Of a stretch of DNA of 64,000 bases, positions 36,063 to 45,530 are shown piece after piece. Position 1 is the stretch's first letter, and every line of letters starts with the position of its first letter. Below the pieces are notes generated by a model. The model ran no database searches. It was not told the DNA's origin and saw only the letters and a program-made list of their open reading frames with translations. Made by a program: the position numbers and the translations under genes. Source of the DNA: Actinomycetales bacterium. Its GTDB lineage: Bacteria; Actinomycetota; Actinomycetes; Actinomycetales; Dermatophilaceae. The stretch covers positions 1 to 64,000 of the forward strand of contig PDRO01000014.1 of NCBI GenBank assembly GCA_002748155.1, read 5' to 3'.

Positions 36063-37163
36063 ATGAGCAACACTCTGCGCAGCGTGCTGCTGGCCGGCGG
36101 CGGAACCGCAGGTCATGTCTCCCCATTGCTGGCCACTAGGGCCGCCTTGGCTCGCCGGGCGCCCGGCGTCGAGGTCACCGCTCTGGGCACCGAGAGCGGG
36201 CTGGAAGCCCGGCTCGTGCCGTCACACGGCCTCCCGCTGCGGTTCGTTCCGCGGGTTCCGTTGCCCCGCAGACCGAATGCCGCGTCGCTGCGGTTCCCGG
36301 CGGCACTCAAGGCTGCTGTCGATGCGGCGGATCGAGCGGTCGTCGACAGCAGCGCTGAGGTCGTCGTGGGTTTCGGCGGGTATGTCAGCTCCCCGGCCTA
36401 CCTAGCCGCCCGGCGCCGCGGCATACCGATCGTCGTGCACGAAGGCAACGCGCGCGCCGGGTTCGCCAACCGTTTGGGCGCCCGACTGACCCGGCACGTG
36501 GCCACGACCTTCCCGTCCACCCGGCTGCGCCACGCCACCTGCCTGGGGATGCCGCTGCGCCAGGAGATCAGCGGTCTGGACCGACCCGCTCGCCGCGCCG
36601 AAGCACTCGACGAATTCGGTCTCACAGCCGGGTTGCCTACCGTTCTGGTGACCGGCGGTTCGCTCGGCGCTCAGCGGCTCAACCAGGCTTTCGCCGCCCG
36701 TGCGGGGGCCTTGTCCGACGCCGGTGTGCAGGTGTTGCACGTCGCTGGCGCCGGCAAGGAGTTCGAACCCGCAGTGGCCCGGTCCGGTGCCCCATACCGG
36801 GTCGTGCCTTACGTGGACCGGATGGAGCTGGCGTATGCCGTCGCCGACTTCGTCGTCTGCCGCGCCGGCGCCAACACCGTCTGCGAACTGACCGCAGTCG
36901 GACTGCCAGCTGCCTATGTGCCGTTTCCGATCGGCAACGGCGAGCAACGACTCAACGCAGCCGGCGTGGTAGCGGCTGGGGGCGGCCTGCTCGTCGACGA
37001 CGCCGACGCCACCCCCGAGTGGATCGACCAGGAGGTAATGCCCTTGATCGCCGACCCCGCACGACTCGCGGCGATGGCCACAGCAGCTGCCGGGCTCGGT
37101 CGCCCGACGGCTGACGACGCCCTTGCCGACCTCATCATGCAGGCAGCCGGAGTCAGCCCGTGA
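36063..37163 (+). CDS. murG: UDP-GlcNAc transferase MurG
   Basis: The product has 366 residues with two Rossmann-type domains. The N-terminal G-loop is LLAGGGTAGHVSPLLA, the second G-loop GFGGYVSSPAYLAA, and the C-terminal nucleotide site ICRAGANTVCEL-like (here VVCRAGANTVCEL) followed by PFPIGNGEQRLNA. It converts lipid I to lipid II at the inner face of the membrane. It is separated from ftsW by 61 bases, the only real gap in this part of the cluster, and overlaps murC (GTGA). Confidence 0.96.
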   Translation: MSNTLRSVLLAGGGTAGHVSPLLATRAALARRAPGVEVTALGTESGLEARLVPSHGLPLRFVPRVPLPRRPNAASLRFPAALKAAVDAADRAVVDSSAEVVVGFGGYVSSPAYLAARRRGIPIVVHEGNARAGFANRLGARLTRHVATTFPSTRLRHATCLGMPLRQEISGLDRPARRAEALDEFGLTAGLPTVLVTGGSLGAQRLNQAFAARAGALSDAGVQVLHVAGAGKEFEPAVARSGAPYRVVPYVDRMELAYAVADFVVCRAGANTVCELTAVGLPAAYVPFPIGNGEQRLNAAGVVAAGGGLLVDDADATPEWIDQEVMPLIADPARLAAMATAAAGLGRPTADDALADLIMQAAGVSP

Positions 37164-38692
37164 GCCGCCCGACCGGCGGGTTGCCGGTAGGCCTGCCACC
37201 GACTCGATTCGACTACGACGCAACGCCGCCCGACGTGGATGGACTCGGTTCCGTGCACATCGTCGGAATCGGTGGGGCAGGCATGTCGGGGATCGCCCGG
37301 ATGTTGCACGACCGGGGTGCACCCGTTTCCGGCTCGGACTCCCGCGACTCCGGCACCCTGACCCGATTGGCCGGTCTCGGTATCCGCGTGGACGTAGGAC
37401 ACGACGCCGCGCACGTTGACGGGGCGGACACGCTCGTCATCTCCTCGGCGATCCGGGACAACAACCCCGAGCTGGCAGCCGGGCGACAGCGGGGGCTGCG
37501 GGTGCTGCACCGGGCCCAGGCTCTGGCCGCGTTCGCGTCCGGGTCCCCGAGCCGGATCGCCGTGGCCGGCACCAATGGCAAGACGACGACGACGGCGATG
37601 ATCGCCGTCTCGACCGCCGCCGCAGGACTCGACCCCTCGTACGTCATCGGTGGCGACCCGGTTGATCTGGCCGGTAACGCCCATCTGGGGCAGGGCGACC
37701 AGTTCGTCTTCGAAGCCGACGAATCTGACGGGTCCTTCGTCGCGTACCGGCCGCACATCGCCGTCGTGACGAGTGTGCAAGCCGACCATCTCGACTTCTA
37801 TGGCGACCTGCCGGCCGTCGAAGCCGCCTTCCGAGCCTTCGTCAGAACCATCGAGCCCGGGGGCCTGCTCGTCACCTGCGCCGACGATCCTGGGGCCGCG
37901 GCGCTCGCCGACTGGGCGGCAGACCAGGGAGTCCGGGTGATCCGCTACGGCCGGTCCGCAGATGCCGACGTGCGGCTCCGCGACCTGCGCCTGGCTGGGC
38001 TCAGCGCGTCGGCCACGGTCGAACTCGCCGGCGCGCAGACCGTCGGTGCGCCCGCGGCATACCGATTGGAGTTGGTCGTCCCCGGTGAGCACAACCTGCT
38101 CAATGCCGCCGGTGCCCTCGCGGCCTTGCTCTACGGACTGCCCGGTGGAGCGCCGGCCGACCAGCCCGACCGGACTGCGGTGACAACATGGCTGGCAGCG
38201 CTCGGCGGGTTCCGTGGGGTGCGCCGGCGCTTCGAGCAGCTCGGTGAAGCGGCCGGTGTGCGAGTCGTCGACGACTACTCCCACAACCCGCCGAAGGTAG
38301 CTGCCGTCATCGCCACCGGGCTGCAGGCAGCCGAGTCGGGACGTCTCGTCGTGCTCTACCAGCCACTCCTGTATTCGCGGACCCGGGACTTCACAGCGGA
38401 CTTCGGAACCGCCCTCGCGCCGGCCGACATCGTCGTGGTCACCGATGTGTATGGCGCGCGCGAGGATCCACTGCCCGGAGTCACCGGTGCCCTGGTGGCC
38501 GACGCCGCGCGGGCGGCTGGGGCAGCCGAGGTGCACTATGTCGCCAACCTCGATGACACGGCGGATGCGTTGGCCCAGTTGGCCCGGCCGGGTGATCTCG
38601 TGCTGACCGTCGGTCCCGGATACATGAACGAGGTCGGCCCGCAGCTGCTACAACTGCTCGCTGCCCGGCACGCGGGAGACGGGACACGATGA
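37160..38692 (+). CDS. murC: UDP-MurNAc:L-alanine ligase MurC
   Basis: The product has 510 residues. The N-terminal VHIVGIGGAGMSGIARML, the ATP loop [23 protein letters not shown], the HNLLNAAGALA segment and DDYSHNPPKVAAVI are typical of MurC. It adds L-Ala to UDP-MurNAc, the first amino acid of the stem peptide. GTG 37160 overlaps the murG stop. It overlaps ftsQ by ATGA. Confidence 0.96.
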   Translation: MSRPTGGLPVGLPPTRFDYDATPPDVDGLGSVHIVGIGGAGMSGIARMLHDRGAPVSGSDSRDSGTLTRLAGLGIRVDVGHDAAHVDGADTLVISSAIRDNNPELAAGRQRGLRVLHRAQALAAFASGSPSRIAVAGTNGKTTTTAMIAVSTAAAGLDPSYVIGGDPVDLAGNAHLGQGDQFVFEADESDGSFVAYRPHIAVVTSVQADHLDFYGDLPAVEAAFRAFVRTIEPGGLLVTCADDPGAAALADWAADQGVRVIRYGRSADADVRLRDLRLAGLSASATVELAGAQTVGAPAAYRLELVVPGEHNLLNAAGALAALLYGLPGGAPADQPDRTAVTTWLAALGGFRGVRRRFEQLGEAAGVRVVDDYSHNPPKVAAVIATGLQAAESGRLVVLYQPLLYSRTRDFTADFGTALAPADIVVVTDVYGAREDPLPGVTGALVADAARAAGAAEVHYVANLDDTADALAQLARPGDLVLTVGPGYMNEVGPQLLQLLAARHAGDGTR

Positions 38693-39483
38693 GTCCGGGG
38701 CGGGCCGGCTTGACACCACCCGCAGCGCGGGCCCGCCGACACCGCTCGGGCCGCGGTCGGTCACGGTCGTCGGCCCGGTCCCGGTTCGAGCAGCGCATGT
38801 CGCGGATGCGGCAACGTCCGCGCCGGGTCGCGGTGGGCGTGGTCCTGGCTCTCACGGTGCTGGGCGCGGTTGGCTGGTTGGTCTGGGGGAGTTCGGTTAT
38901 GGCCGTCGAGTCGGTGGTCGTCGAAGGAGTCGACGACGACGACCAGCAGGTCGTCCTGGACGCGGCCGCAGTGCCCTTCGGTGAGCCACTGGCCCGGGTC
39001 GACGTCGGGGCGACAGCCGAGCGGGTGCGCGAGGTGCCGTTCGTGGCCGACGTGGGCGTCACCAGGTCTTGGCCACGCACTATCGTCGTCAGCGTCACGC
39101 TGCGAGAGGCACTTTTCGCAGTGCGCACCGGGACCGGCCTCGGGCTGGTCGACGATGCGGGCGTGGTGTTCCGCGCAGTCGACACCGTGCCGTCGGATCT
39201 GGTCGTCGTCAACAGCACCGACGGTCGGGCGTCCACCCCGGCACCGGAAGGACTGCAGGCAGTCGCCGCGATGCTCGGTGTCTTGCCCGAGGATCTGCGC
39301 ACGACGATCACCCAGATCACGGTGAGCAGCGCAGGTATGGTCACGTTCCGGCTCGGTGAGGTCGACGTGGCCTGGGGTGGGCCCGGCGACGAGACGACGA
39401 AGCTGACCGTGCTCAAGGCTCTGCTGGCCACCGAGCCCTCGTTTATCGATGTCAGTGTCCCGGACACGCCGGTCACCAGGTGA
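38689..39483 (+). CDS. ftsQ: Cell division protein FtsQ
   Basis: The product has 264 residues: a very basic cytoplasmic N-terminus (1-45), one membrane segment (about 48-68), a POTRA domain starting at VESVVVEGV and the FtsQ C-terminal domain with TRSWPRTIVVSVTLREALFAV. It links the early and late parts of the divisome. It is the last gene of the tightly coupled mur/fts block; ftsZ follows only after 486 bases. Confidence 0.93.
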   Translation: MSPGRAGLTPPAARARRHRSGRGRSRSSARSRFEQRMSRMRQRPRRVAVGVVLALTVLGAVGWLVWGSSVMAVESVVVEGVDDDDQQVVLDAAAVPFGEPLARVDVGATAERVREVPFVADVGVTRSWPRTIVVSVTLREALFAVRTGTGLGLVDDAGVVFRAVDTVPSDLVVVNSTDGRASTPAPEGLQAVAAMLGVLPEDLRTTITQITVSSAGMVTFRLGEVDVAWGGPGDETTKLTVLKALLATEPSFIDVSVPDTPVTR

Positions 39484-39969
39484 ACACCGGGTAGGTAACG
39501 GACGCCGAAACCCGGATGTCGATGGCGGTGTCGTGATCGTTCGGTGAGTGATGGGTGTGGGTGTTGCCGGAGTTCCGCCGGGCGGGTGATCACCGGGGTA
39601 GGCCAAGAGTGGTCAGGGGAGTGCAACCCGGAGTCGTGAATGAGACCGGACCATCTGTTCCCATGAGTCCCACAAGTCTCAACTACCACTGGAACAACGC
39701 TGGTTACACGGCACGCCAGCAATCGCTCATGAATCTCAGGGACAGGTTCAGGACACGCCGCGACGAAGATTGCCGCGACCCGATCACCCGCATACCGTCA
39801 GGGCAATGGTGCAAGCGAGACAACACTATATCTCGACTAGACGTTTAGATTAGTCCGACACGCCGACGCCGCAGTCCGTGCCGCAGCACACTCGGTAGGG
39901 CCGCACACGTAGTACAACCACACAACACGATCGCCGAACCACACCGAGCACAGCAGGAGGGCCTCCAAC
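39484..39969 (+). other. ftsQ-ftsZ intergenic region with probable ftsZ promoters
   Basis: These 486 bases hold no gene I can support; the open frame 39555-39848 has no recognisable product. The stretch 39815-39860 is sharply AT-richer and holds possible -10 elements TATATC (39827-39832) and TAGATT (39846-39851). Actinobacterial ftsZ is usually driven by several promoters in this gap, so a leader of over 100 bases is likely. No good -35 boxes are seen. Confidence 0.5.
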
Positions 39970-41247
39970 GTGGTCGCTACACCACAGAACTATCTAGCCG
40001 TCATCAAGGTCGTCGGCATCGGCGGTGGTGGTGTCAACGCCATCAACCGGATGATCGAAGTAGGACTCAAGGGCGTCGAGTTCATCGCCATCAACACAGA
40101 CGCACAAGCTCTGCTCATGAGTGACGCGGACGTCAAGCTGGACGTCGGCCGTGAACTCACCCGTGGTCTCGGGGCCGGCGCTGACCCGGAGGTCGGTCGC
40201 AAGGCTGCCGAGGACCACAGCGAGGAGATCGAGGAAGTCCTCAAGGGTGCCGACATGGTCTTTGTCACCGCCGGCGAGGGCGGCGGCACCGGCACCGGTG
40301 GCGCGCCGGTCGTGGCCAAGATCGCCAAGAGTCTTGGCGCGCTGACCATCGGTGTGGTCACCCGGCCGTTCACCTTCGAGGGCCGGCGCCGGGCCAACCA
40401 AGCCGAGAACGGCATCGCCTCGCTGCGTGACGAGGTCGACACCTTGATCGTCATCCCGAACGACCGCTTGTTGTCGATCAGCGACCGTGCGGTGTCGATG
40501 ATGGACGCTTTCCGAAGCGCCGATCAGGTGCTGCTCTCCGGTGTGCAGGGCATCACCGACCTGATCACGACGCCCGGCCTGATCAATCTCGACTTCGCGG
40601 ATGTCAAGTCGGTCATGCAAGGGGCGGGGTCCGCGCTCATGGGTATCGGCTCGGCCAGAGGAGAAGACCGCGCGGTGCAGGCAGCCGAGCTGGCGATCTC
40701 GAGCCCGCTGCTGGAGGCGTCGATCGATGGCGCCCACGGGGTGCTGCTCTCCATTTCCGGTGGCAGTGACCTCGGCCTCTTCGAGATCAACGAAGCGGCC
40801 CGGCTCGTCCAGGAGGCTGCCCACCCCGAAGCCAACATCATCTTCGGCACGGTCATCGACGACGCGCTCGGTGACGAGGTGCGGGTCACAGTCATCGCCG
40901 CTGGCTTCGACGGAGGCCAGCCGACGCTGCGCCAGGACGCTCGTGCGTTGGGATCCGTACAGGCCGGCGGGGGCGGACGAAAAGCGCTGCAGCCACCGGC
41001 TGCGTCGTCCAGCAGCACCAACGGCTCATCCGTGCCCCCGGTCATCGAGGCCGCTGCACGCAGCGACACCGCCGAAGCGTTGGCTCCGGACTCTGAAGAG
41101 CCGGTCGAGCGGCGGGAAGCGGCACCCGCCCCGGTCGCGGACGACACGCCGGCGGCGCCGTCACGCATGCAGCCGGTCAAGGTTCCGCCTCGTCGTACCG
41201 GCTTCGACGACGGGGACGATCTCGACGTGCCCGACTTCTTGAAGTAG
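39970..41247 (+). CDS. ftsZ: Cell division tubulin homologue FtsZ
   Basis: The product has 425 residues. The N-terminal part starts [17 protein letters not shown], and the tubulin signature [10 protein letters not shown] lies at about 103-112. A Pro/Ala/Ser-rich linker (about 320-410) leads to the conserved C-terminal peptide [10 protein letters not shown], the binding site for SepF and FtsW. GTPase; forms the Z-ring. GTG 39970 has AGGAGG at 39955-39960. No ftsA is present, as usual in actinobacteria; SepF takes the anchor role. Confidence 0.98.
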   Translation: MVATPQNYLAVIKVVGIGGGGVNAINRMIEVGLKGVEFIAINTDAQALLMSDADVKLDVGRELTRGLGAGADPEVGRKAAEDHSEEIEEVLKGADMVFVTAGEGGGTGTGGAPVVAKIAKSLGALTIGVVTRPFTFEGRRRANQAENGIASLRDEVDTLIVIPNDRLLSISDRAVSMMDAFRSADQVLLSGVQGITDLITTPGLINLDFADVKSVMQGAGSALMGIGSARGEDRAVQAAELAISSPLLEASIDGAHGVLLSISGGSDLGLFEINEAARLVQEAAHPEANIIFGTVIDDALGDEVRVTVIAAGFDGGQPTLRQDARALGSVQAGGGGRKALQPPAASSSSTNGSSVPPVIEAAARSDTAEALAPDSEEPVERREAAPAPVADDTPAAPSRMQPVKVPPRRTGFDDGDDLDVPDFLK

Positions 41248-41262
41248 CGAGCCCGGAGCTGT

Positions 41263-41373
41263 CGGTGAGCCTCCTGTGGCGCGGCGGCTCCGGTGGCGTC
41301 GACGATCCGGATGCCGCGATCGGGCGATTCGCTGGTGTGATCGGGCGTCGGAGCCGCGAGAGCAGGTGGTGAC
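41263..41373 (+). other. ftsZ-yggS gap, possible trace of a lost pgeF/ylmD gene
   Basis: A GTG-started frame of 36 codons reads GGVDDPDAAIGRFAG before it stops. This recalls the GDDPxAVxxNR segment of YlmD/PgeF (laccase-domain) proteins, whose gene usually lies between ftsZ and yggS in actinobacteria. The similarity is very short and may be chance. No other gene is seen in the gap. Confidence 0.2.
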
Positions 41374-41379
41374 GATGCC

Positions 41380-42174
41380 GTGACCGATGAGCCGCGTTCG
41401 CTCGTGCCCGCGCCGGAGCGCTGCCGTGAGTTGGCATGCCGACTCGACTCCGTCAGGGAGCGGGTGACTACAGCAGCCCGTGGCTGTGGTCGCGATCCTG
41501 GCGATCTCACCATCATCGTCGTCACCAAGTTCTTCCCGGCATCCGACGTTCGGGCGCTTTTGCAGCTCGGGGTCCGCGACTTCGGTGAGAATCGTCACCA
41601 AGAGGCCCGAGCCAAGTTCGCCGAAGTACGCGGTACCGACGAGACCGTGCCGGCCGTCGGCACGGCACCCGTGCTCCACTTCATCGGCCAAGTGCAGACC
41701 AACAAGGCGGCCGCGGTGGCGGCCTACGCCGATGTCGTGCACGCGGTAGACCGGCCTCGCCTGGTGCGGGCACTCGAGCATGGCGCCGCCCGGTCCGGGC
41801 GTCAGCTTCGCTGCCTCGTCCAAGTCGACCTGGCCGACGACGCACTCGCCCCCGGGCGGTCCGGCGACACCTCCCGGCCCGAGTTGGGCCGAGGCGGCGT
41901 CACGCCAGGCGGATTGATCGGGGTCGCTGACCTCATCGCCGAGAGCGCGCACCTGCAGTTGGGGGGCGTGATGGCGGTCGCCCCGCTCGGCGCCGATCCC
42001 GATCCCGCTTTCACACGACTGGAAGACCTCTCCGACCGATTGCGCGAGCGTCATCCGGGGGCCACGTGGGTGTCGGCCGGGATGAGCGGTGACCTCGAGG
42101 CGGCGATCCGGCACGGTGCGACACACCTGCGTGTCGGGACGGCAATCCTCGGTTCTCGGCCGGTGCTTCGCTAA
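41380..42174 (+). CDS. PLP homeostasis protein, YggS/PROSC family
   Basis: The product has 264 residues, a single PLP-binding TIM barrel like the N-domain of alanine racemase. Motifs are [30 protein letters not shown] (PLP Lys in VTKF), [11 protein letters not shown] and, near the end, [28 protein letters not shown]. It has no catalytic activity of its own but keeps PLP and B6 levels in balance. GTG 41380 follows AGCAGGTGG. It is the usual neighbour of ftsZ and sepF. Confidence 0.93.
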   Translation: MTDEPRSLVPAPERCRELACRLDSVRERVTTAARGCGRDPGDLTIIVVTKFFPASDVRALLQLGVRDFGENRHQEARAKFAEVRGTDETVPAVGTAPVLHFIGQVQTNKAAAVAAYADVVHAVDRPRLVRALEHGAARSGRQLRCLVQVDLADDALAPGRSGDTSRPELGRGGVTPGGLIGVADLIAESAHLQLGGVMAVAPLGADPDPAFTRLEDLSDRLRERHPGATWVSAGMSGDLEAAIRHGATHLRVGTAILGSRPVLR

Positions 42175-42281
42175 CGTCGAAGTATCCGGCGCGCAACCGT
42201 GCTCGTCGGCCACCGAACCACCGATCTGCGGCGCGCGCGGATCGTCACCCAGGATCGAGATCAGGACAAGGGGATCGGGGT

Positions 42282-42755
42282 ATGGCTGGGGCACTTCGCA
42301 AGACGATGGTCTACCTCGGGCTCGCCGAGGAAGACGAATACGACTACGACCAGATGCCGGAGGACACTCGCGAGCAGCGTGAGTCGCGCGGCAGTGGAGC
42401 TGCAGTCACTCCGCTACCGAATCGGTCGGTACCGGTCGCTCAGGTGGTGCGGGAAACCGAAATGGGCCCGTTGAGCCGGATCACGACCATCCATCCGAGC
42501 ACCTACAACGAGGCCAAGGCCATCGGCGAGTCCTTCCGTGACGGCATCCCGGTGATCATGAACCTCTCCGACATGGACGACGCCGATGCGAAGCGTCTGG
42601 TCGACTTCGCCGCAGGCCTTGTCTTCGGGTTGCACGGTGGCATCGAGCGGGTGACAGCCAAGGTCTTCCTCCTCTCACCGGCACACGTCGAGGTCACTGC
42701 CGACGATGAGACGCCCGGAGGCGAGCCCGTCACGGGGCCGTTCAACCAGAGCTGA
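42282..42755 (+). CDS. sepF: Cell division protein SepF
   Basis: The product has 157 residues. An N-terminal amphipathic helix ([20 protein letters not shown]) would bind the membrane, a disordered linker follows, and the C-terminal SepF core reads [47 protein letters not shown] (key parts IHPSTY, NLSDM, FAAGL). It anchors FtsZ to the membrane in bacteria without FtsA. ATG 42282 follows AAGGGGATCGGGG. Order ftsZ-yggS-sepF-yggT-divIVA is conserved. Confidence 0.96.
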   Translation: MAGALRKTMVYLGLAEEDEYDYDQMPEDTREQRESRGSGAAVTPLPNRSVPVAQVVRETEMGPLSRITTIHPSTYNEAKAIGESFRDGIPVIMNLSDMDDADAKRLVDFAAGLVFGLHGGIERVTAKVFLLSPAHVEVTADDETPGGEPVTGPFNQS

Positions 42756-42826
42756 GTCTGCGCTGGTGCACCGACTCCGGCCCTCGGCGTTTTCGTAGCT
42801 GGTGGGCGATCAGTCAGACTGGGTTC

Positions 42827-43108
42827 ATGCGTCTCGCCTGGCAGGTCGTCTCACTATTGCTGTTCCTCTTCCTCGTCCTGCTGATCGCTCGGCTGGTTCT
42901 GGTCTACGTTCGGATGTTCGCGCGGAGTTGGCGACCCCAAGGCGTGGTCCTGGTGGCCGCCGAGGTCGTCTACACCGTGACGGACCCACCGTTGCGGATG
43001 GTCCGGCGGATCATTCCGCCGCTCACCATCGGTGGGTTGCGGATCGACTTGGCGTTCATCGTGCTCTTCCTCATCACCTCGACGCTCATGGGGATCCAGC
43101 CGTTCTGA
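42827..43108 (+). CDS. YggT-family membrane protein
   Basis: The product has 93 residues with two hydrophobic segments (about 5-29 and 75-90) and the YggT motif TDPPLRMVRRIIPPLTIGGLRIDLAF between them. Function unknown; it is found between sepF and divIVA in most actinobacteria. CAGACT (42815-42820) six bases before the ATG could be a -10 of a leaderless transcript. Confidence 0.92.
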   Translation: MRLAWQVVSLLLFLFLVLLIARLVLVYVRMFARSWRPQGVVLVAAEVVYTVTDPPLRMVRRIIPPLTIGGLRIDLAFIVLFLITSTLMGIQPF

Positions 43109-43133
43109 GCCGGTGCCTCTGGTCGAGCCCGGT

Positions 43134-43161
43134 GAGCTCGGTGCGTTTGAGCTCGGTGCGT
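43134..43161 (+). repeat. Two direct repeats of 14 bases before divIVA
   Basis: GAGCTCGGTGCGTT occurs twice in a row (43134-43147, 43148-43161, as read by eye), then a third partial copy. It lies in the 139-base gap between yggT and divIVA. A short hairpin-like CCCAA/TTGGG pair follows near 43171-43190 and could be a weak terminator for the upstream operon. Confidence 0.5.
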
Positions 43162-43247
43162 TCGGTGAGCCCAACCAGCACGATTGGGGGCTCTGGGCCG
43201 CATTCGGTACCGTGATCCTGAACATCCACGTCCGTCCGAGGTGAACT

Positions 43248-44417
43248 ATGGCGCTCACGCCCGAAATGGTCCTCAACAAGCAGTTCCAGACCACGCAGTT
43301 CCGCAAGGGTTACGACGAGCGCGACGTCGACGACTTCCTCGACGAGGTCGTCGCCGAGATGCGTTCGCTCATCGCCCAGCGCGACGACTTCAAGCAGGAG
43401 CTCAACGACTGTCGTGCCGGCCGCGGCCTCAAGCCGGTTCAGGATGAGGCCGCAGAATCGGTCGACCCGGCAACCCAAGAGTCCCCGGAACAGGTGCAGG
43501 CCGAGGCTCGGCTGGCCGAGTTGCAGGCCCAGATCGCCGAGGCCGAGGCGGAACAGCAACGGCTTGGCGCGGAGTTGGAATCCACACAAGGCGAGCTGGA
43601 GACCCTGGAGGGTCGGGTCGCGGCCGCTCGACACGCACCCGAAGAGGGTGCGGCCGACGGCGACCTGCAAAGCCAGCTCGACGATGCCGTGCATCGTGCC
43701 GAGGCCGCGGAGGCCCGCGTCCGTGAAGCCGAAGAGATGGCGCGCGAGGCCCAGACCCGAGCGGACGAGGCGGAGCAGCGCGCTCAAGCTGCCCAACACG
43801 CCGGGGACGGAGACCAAGGGCAAAGCGCTGTTGCAGGTGGAGCCAGCGCTGCCGCAGGTGGAGCCAGCGCTGCCGGACTTATCGAGCTGGCCCAGCGACT
43901 GCACGACGAGTATGTCGCCGAAGGTGAGGCGCGACGCGCCGAGTTGCTGGCCACCGCGCAGGCTCGGCACGACGAACTGGTCTCCACCGCGCAGACCCGT
44001 CACGACGAGCTGTTGTCGACAGCCCAGACTCAGCACGACGAACTGGTCTCCACCGCGCAGACCCGTCACGACGAGCTGCTGTCGACAGCCCAGGCGCAGC
44101 ACGACGAACTGATCGGCACCAGCCAGCGTCAGCGCGACGAGTTACTCGCCGAGGCCACGAGCCTCAAAGAGCAGATGCTCACCGAAGCCCGCGAACGCTC
44201 TACCGGCATGGTTGCCGAGGCGCAGCAGAAGAAGGCCCGGGTCCTTGACGAACTGGAAGGTCAACGCTCGATCATCAAACGCAAGATCGAGGAACTCCGC
44301 GGTTTCGAGCACACCTACCGGACCCAGTTGCAGACCTTCTTCGAGAAGAAACTGACCGAGCTGGCCGAATCCTCGCAGATGTCACTCGAGCCGGTTGACG
44401 GCGAGACACACGACTGA
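43248..44417 (+). CDS. divIVA: DivIVA/Wag31 polar growth protein with HDEL-STAQ repeats
   Basis: The product has 389 residues. The N-terminal membrane-binding domain TPEMVLNKQFQTTQFRKGYDERDVDDFLDEV is typical of actinobacterial DivIVA. Long coiled coils follow, with a Gln/Ala/Gly-rich hinge containing a duplicated QVEPALPQ-coding stretch read here as AGGASAA. At about 230-295 lie at least five tandem 11-residue units of the form HDEL(V/L)STAQ(T/A)(R/Q). It gathers at curved membrane and recruits the cell-wall machinery. ATG 43248 has GAGGTG before it. It is longer than the ~260 residues of Wag31, mostly through the repeats. Confidence 0.95.
   Translation: MALTPEMVLNKQFQTTQFRKGYDERDVDDFLDEVVAEMRSLIAQRDDFKQELNDCRAGRGLKPVQDEAAESVDPATQESPEQVQAEARLAELQAQIAEAEAEQQRLGAELESTQGELETLEGRVAAARHAPEEGAADGDLQSQLDDAVHRAEAAEARVREAEEMAREAQTRADEAEQRAQAAQHAGDGDQGQSAVAGGASAAAGGASAAGLIELAQRLHDEYVAEGEARRAELLATAQARHDELVSTAQTRHDELLSTAQTQHDELVSTAQTRHDELLSTAQAQHDELIGTSQRQRDELLAEATSLKEQMLTEARERSTGMVAEAQQKKARVLDELEGQRSIIKRKIEELRGFEHTYRTQLQTFFEKKLTELAESSQMSLEPVDGETHD
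43935..44132 (+). repeat. 33-base tandem coding repeats in divIVA
   Basis: Six 33-base units (43935, 43968, 44001, 44034, 44067, 44100) encode 11-residue coiled-coil repeats. The 66-base pair 43968-44033 is almost identical to 44034-44099, with three or so base changes, so it is a recent duplication. An 11-residue period keeps a right-handed coiled coil in register. Confidence 0.9.
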
Positions 44418-44553
44418 CCAACCGCGGGTCGGTATCCGGCGAGTCCAGTGGTTTTCGGGCGACTTGCCCGGGCACCGCGCGCGTTTGGGAGCAGGAGTGT
44501 CCTATCCTCAGCCGCGACACATCTGTAACGAGCGGGCAAGGAGTGCCACGACC

Positions 44554-45528
44554 ATGGCGGCCAGCAAGGGGAGGAACCCGGTGTCCGCAGCCAAGGGCGT
44601 CCTGGCTGAGATGGTCCGGGTGATCCGCGGGCCGGGCCACCAGAGCGAGGTGGCTCTGCCCGCACGGTCTGGCTCCACGTCGCCAGTGCGAGCCGACGTC
44701 GAGGAATCAGCTGCCGAGCGCAGCCGCACCTCGACGGCCGCAGCTGCGGCCGGGCCGTCGCCTCGAGCCACGAAGCAAGCAGCCGACCCGAAAGCGTCCG
44801 TGAAATCGCCCACCGTGAAGACGTCGAAGTCATCCACCGGGAAAACCTCGAAGCCGGCAGCCCGGAAGCAAGCGACGCCGGCCAGCTCGTCCACGGCGAA
44901 ACCACCCGCCACGGGCACGAAAGGCAGCACCGGTCGTCCCGGCGCGAGCCGTAAGGGTAAGAGCAGCACCGGTGAGAAGGCGGTCCCACAGCAGTCGACG
45001 ACACGGAGCCCGACGAGACGGGCGGCCAAGCCCAAGGCGCGCGCAACCGGAAAGGCCGGGGCGGCGCCGCGGCCCAGCGCGTCAGCGTCGCAAGGCCGGC
45101 CAGATGCGCGCCGTCGGCGGTCCTCGGCAAAGACCGGGACCTTGCCCGTTCGCAGCGGCGAGGACCCGTGGACCCAAGACGAGCTGGTTGAGCTCCGCGA
45201 CGAGATCGAGCACGACATTCGACGCGCCCAGGACGATCTGCGGGTCCTGGAAGAGGATCTGCAGGGGCTCATCCGGGATGCCGGCGACGGCTCGGGTGAT
45301 GACCAAGCCGATGCCGGGGCCAAGACCTACGAGCGTGAGCAGGAGTTGTCGGTCGCCAACGTCTCCCGCGACAAACTCGCCCAGAACCGGCACGCGCTCC
45401 AGCGGCTCGACGACGGCACGTACGGCATCTGCGAGGCCTGTGGCGAACCGATCGGCAAGTTCCGGCTTCAGGCGGCCCCCCGGGCCACTCTGTGCCGGGA
45501 CTGCAAGGAGAAGGCCGAGCGCGGCTGA
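44554..45528 (+). CDS. DksA/TraR-type C4 zinc-finger protein with long basic N-terminus
   Basis: The product has 324 residues. The C-terminal ~130 residues are a DksA/TraR domain: a coiled coil (DELVELRDEIEHDIRRAQDDL) and a C4 zinc finger with C293, C296, C314 and C317 (CEACG...CRDC). The first ~195 residues are low-complexity Lys/Ser/Thr/Ala/Pro, much like the tail of the SigA protein in this window. DksA-type proteins act in the secondary channel of RNA polymerase; actinobacterial forms in this place (before lspA) are little studied. ATG 44554 follows AAGGAG at 44538-44543; GTG 44581 is an alternative. It ends 2 bases before lspA. Confidence 0.88.
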   Translation: MAASKGRNPVSAAKGVLAEMVRVIRGPGHQSEVALPARSGSTSPVRADVEESAAERSRTSTAAAAAGPSPRATKQAADPKASVKSPTVKTSKSSTGKTSKPAARKQATPASSSTAKPPATGTKGSTGRPGASRKGKSSTGEKAVPQQSTTRSPTRRAAKPKARATGKAGAAPRPSASASQGRPDARRRRSSAKTGTLPVRSGEDPWTQDELVELRDEIEHDIRRAQDDLRVLEEDLQGLIRDAGDGSGDDQADAGAKTYEREQELSVANVSRDKLAQNRHALQRLDDGTYGICEACGEPIGKFRLQAAPRATLCRDCKEKAERG

Positions 45529-45530
45529 CG

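Noticed and set aside
36914..38536. 540-codon open frame on the minus strand over murC
   Set aside because: Antisense shadow of murC and the murG end, Gly/Arg/Val-rich without motifs.
39555..39848. 97-codon open frame between ftsQ and ftsZ
   Set aside because: No recognisable protein features and no ribosome site; it lies across the expected ftsZ promoter region.
43935..44132. Regular repeats that might suggest a CRISPR array
   Set aside because: They are head-to-tail, without spacers, and in frame with divIVA.
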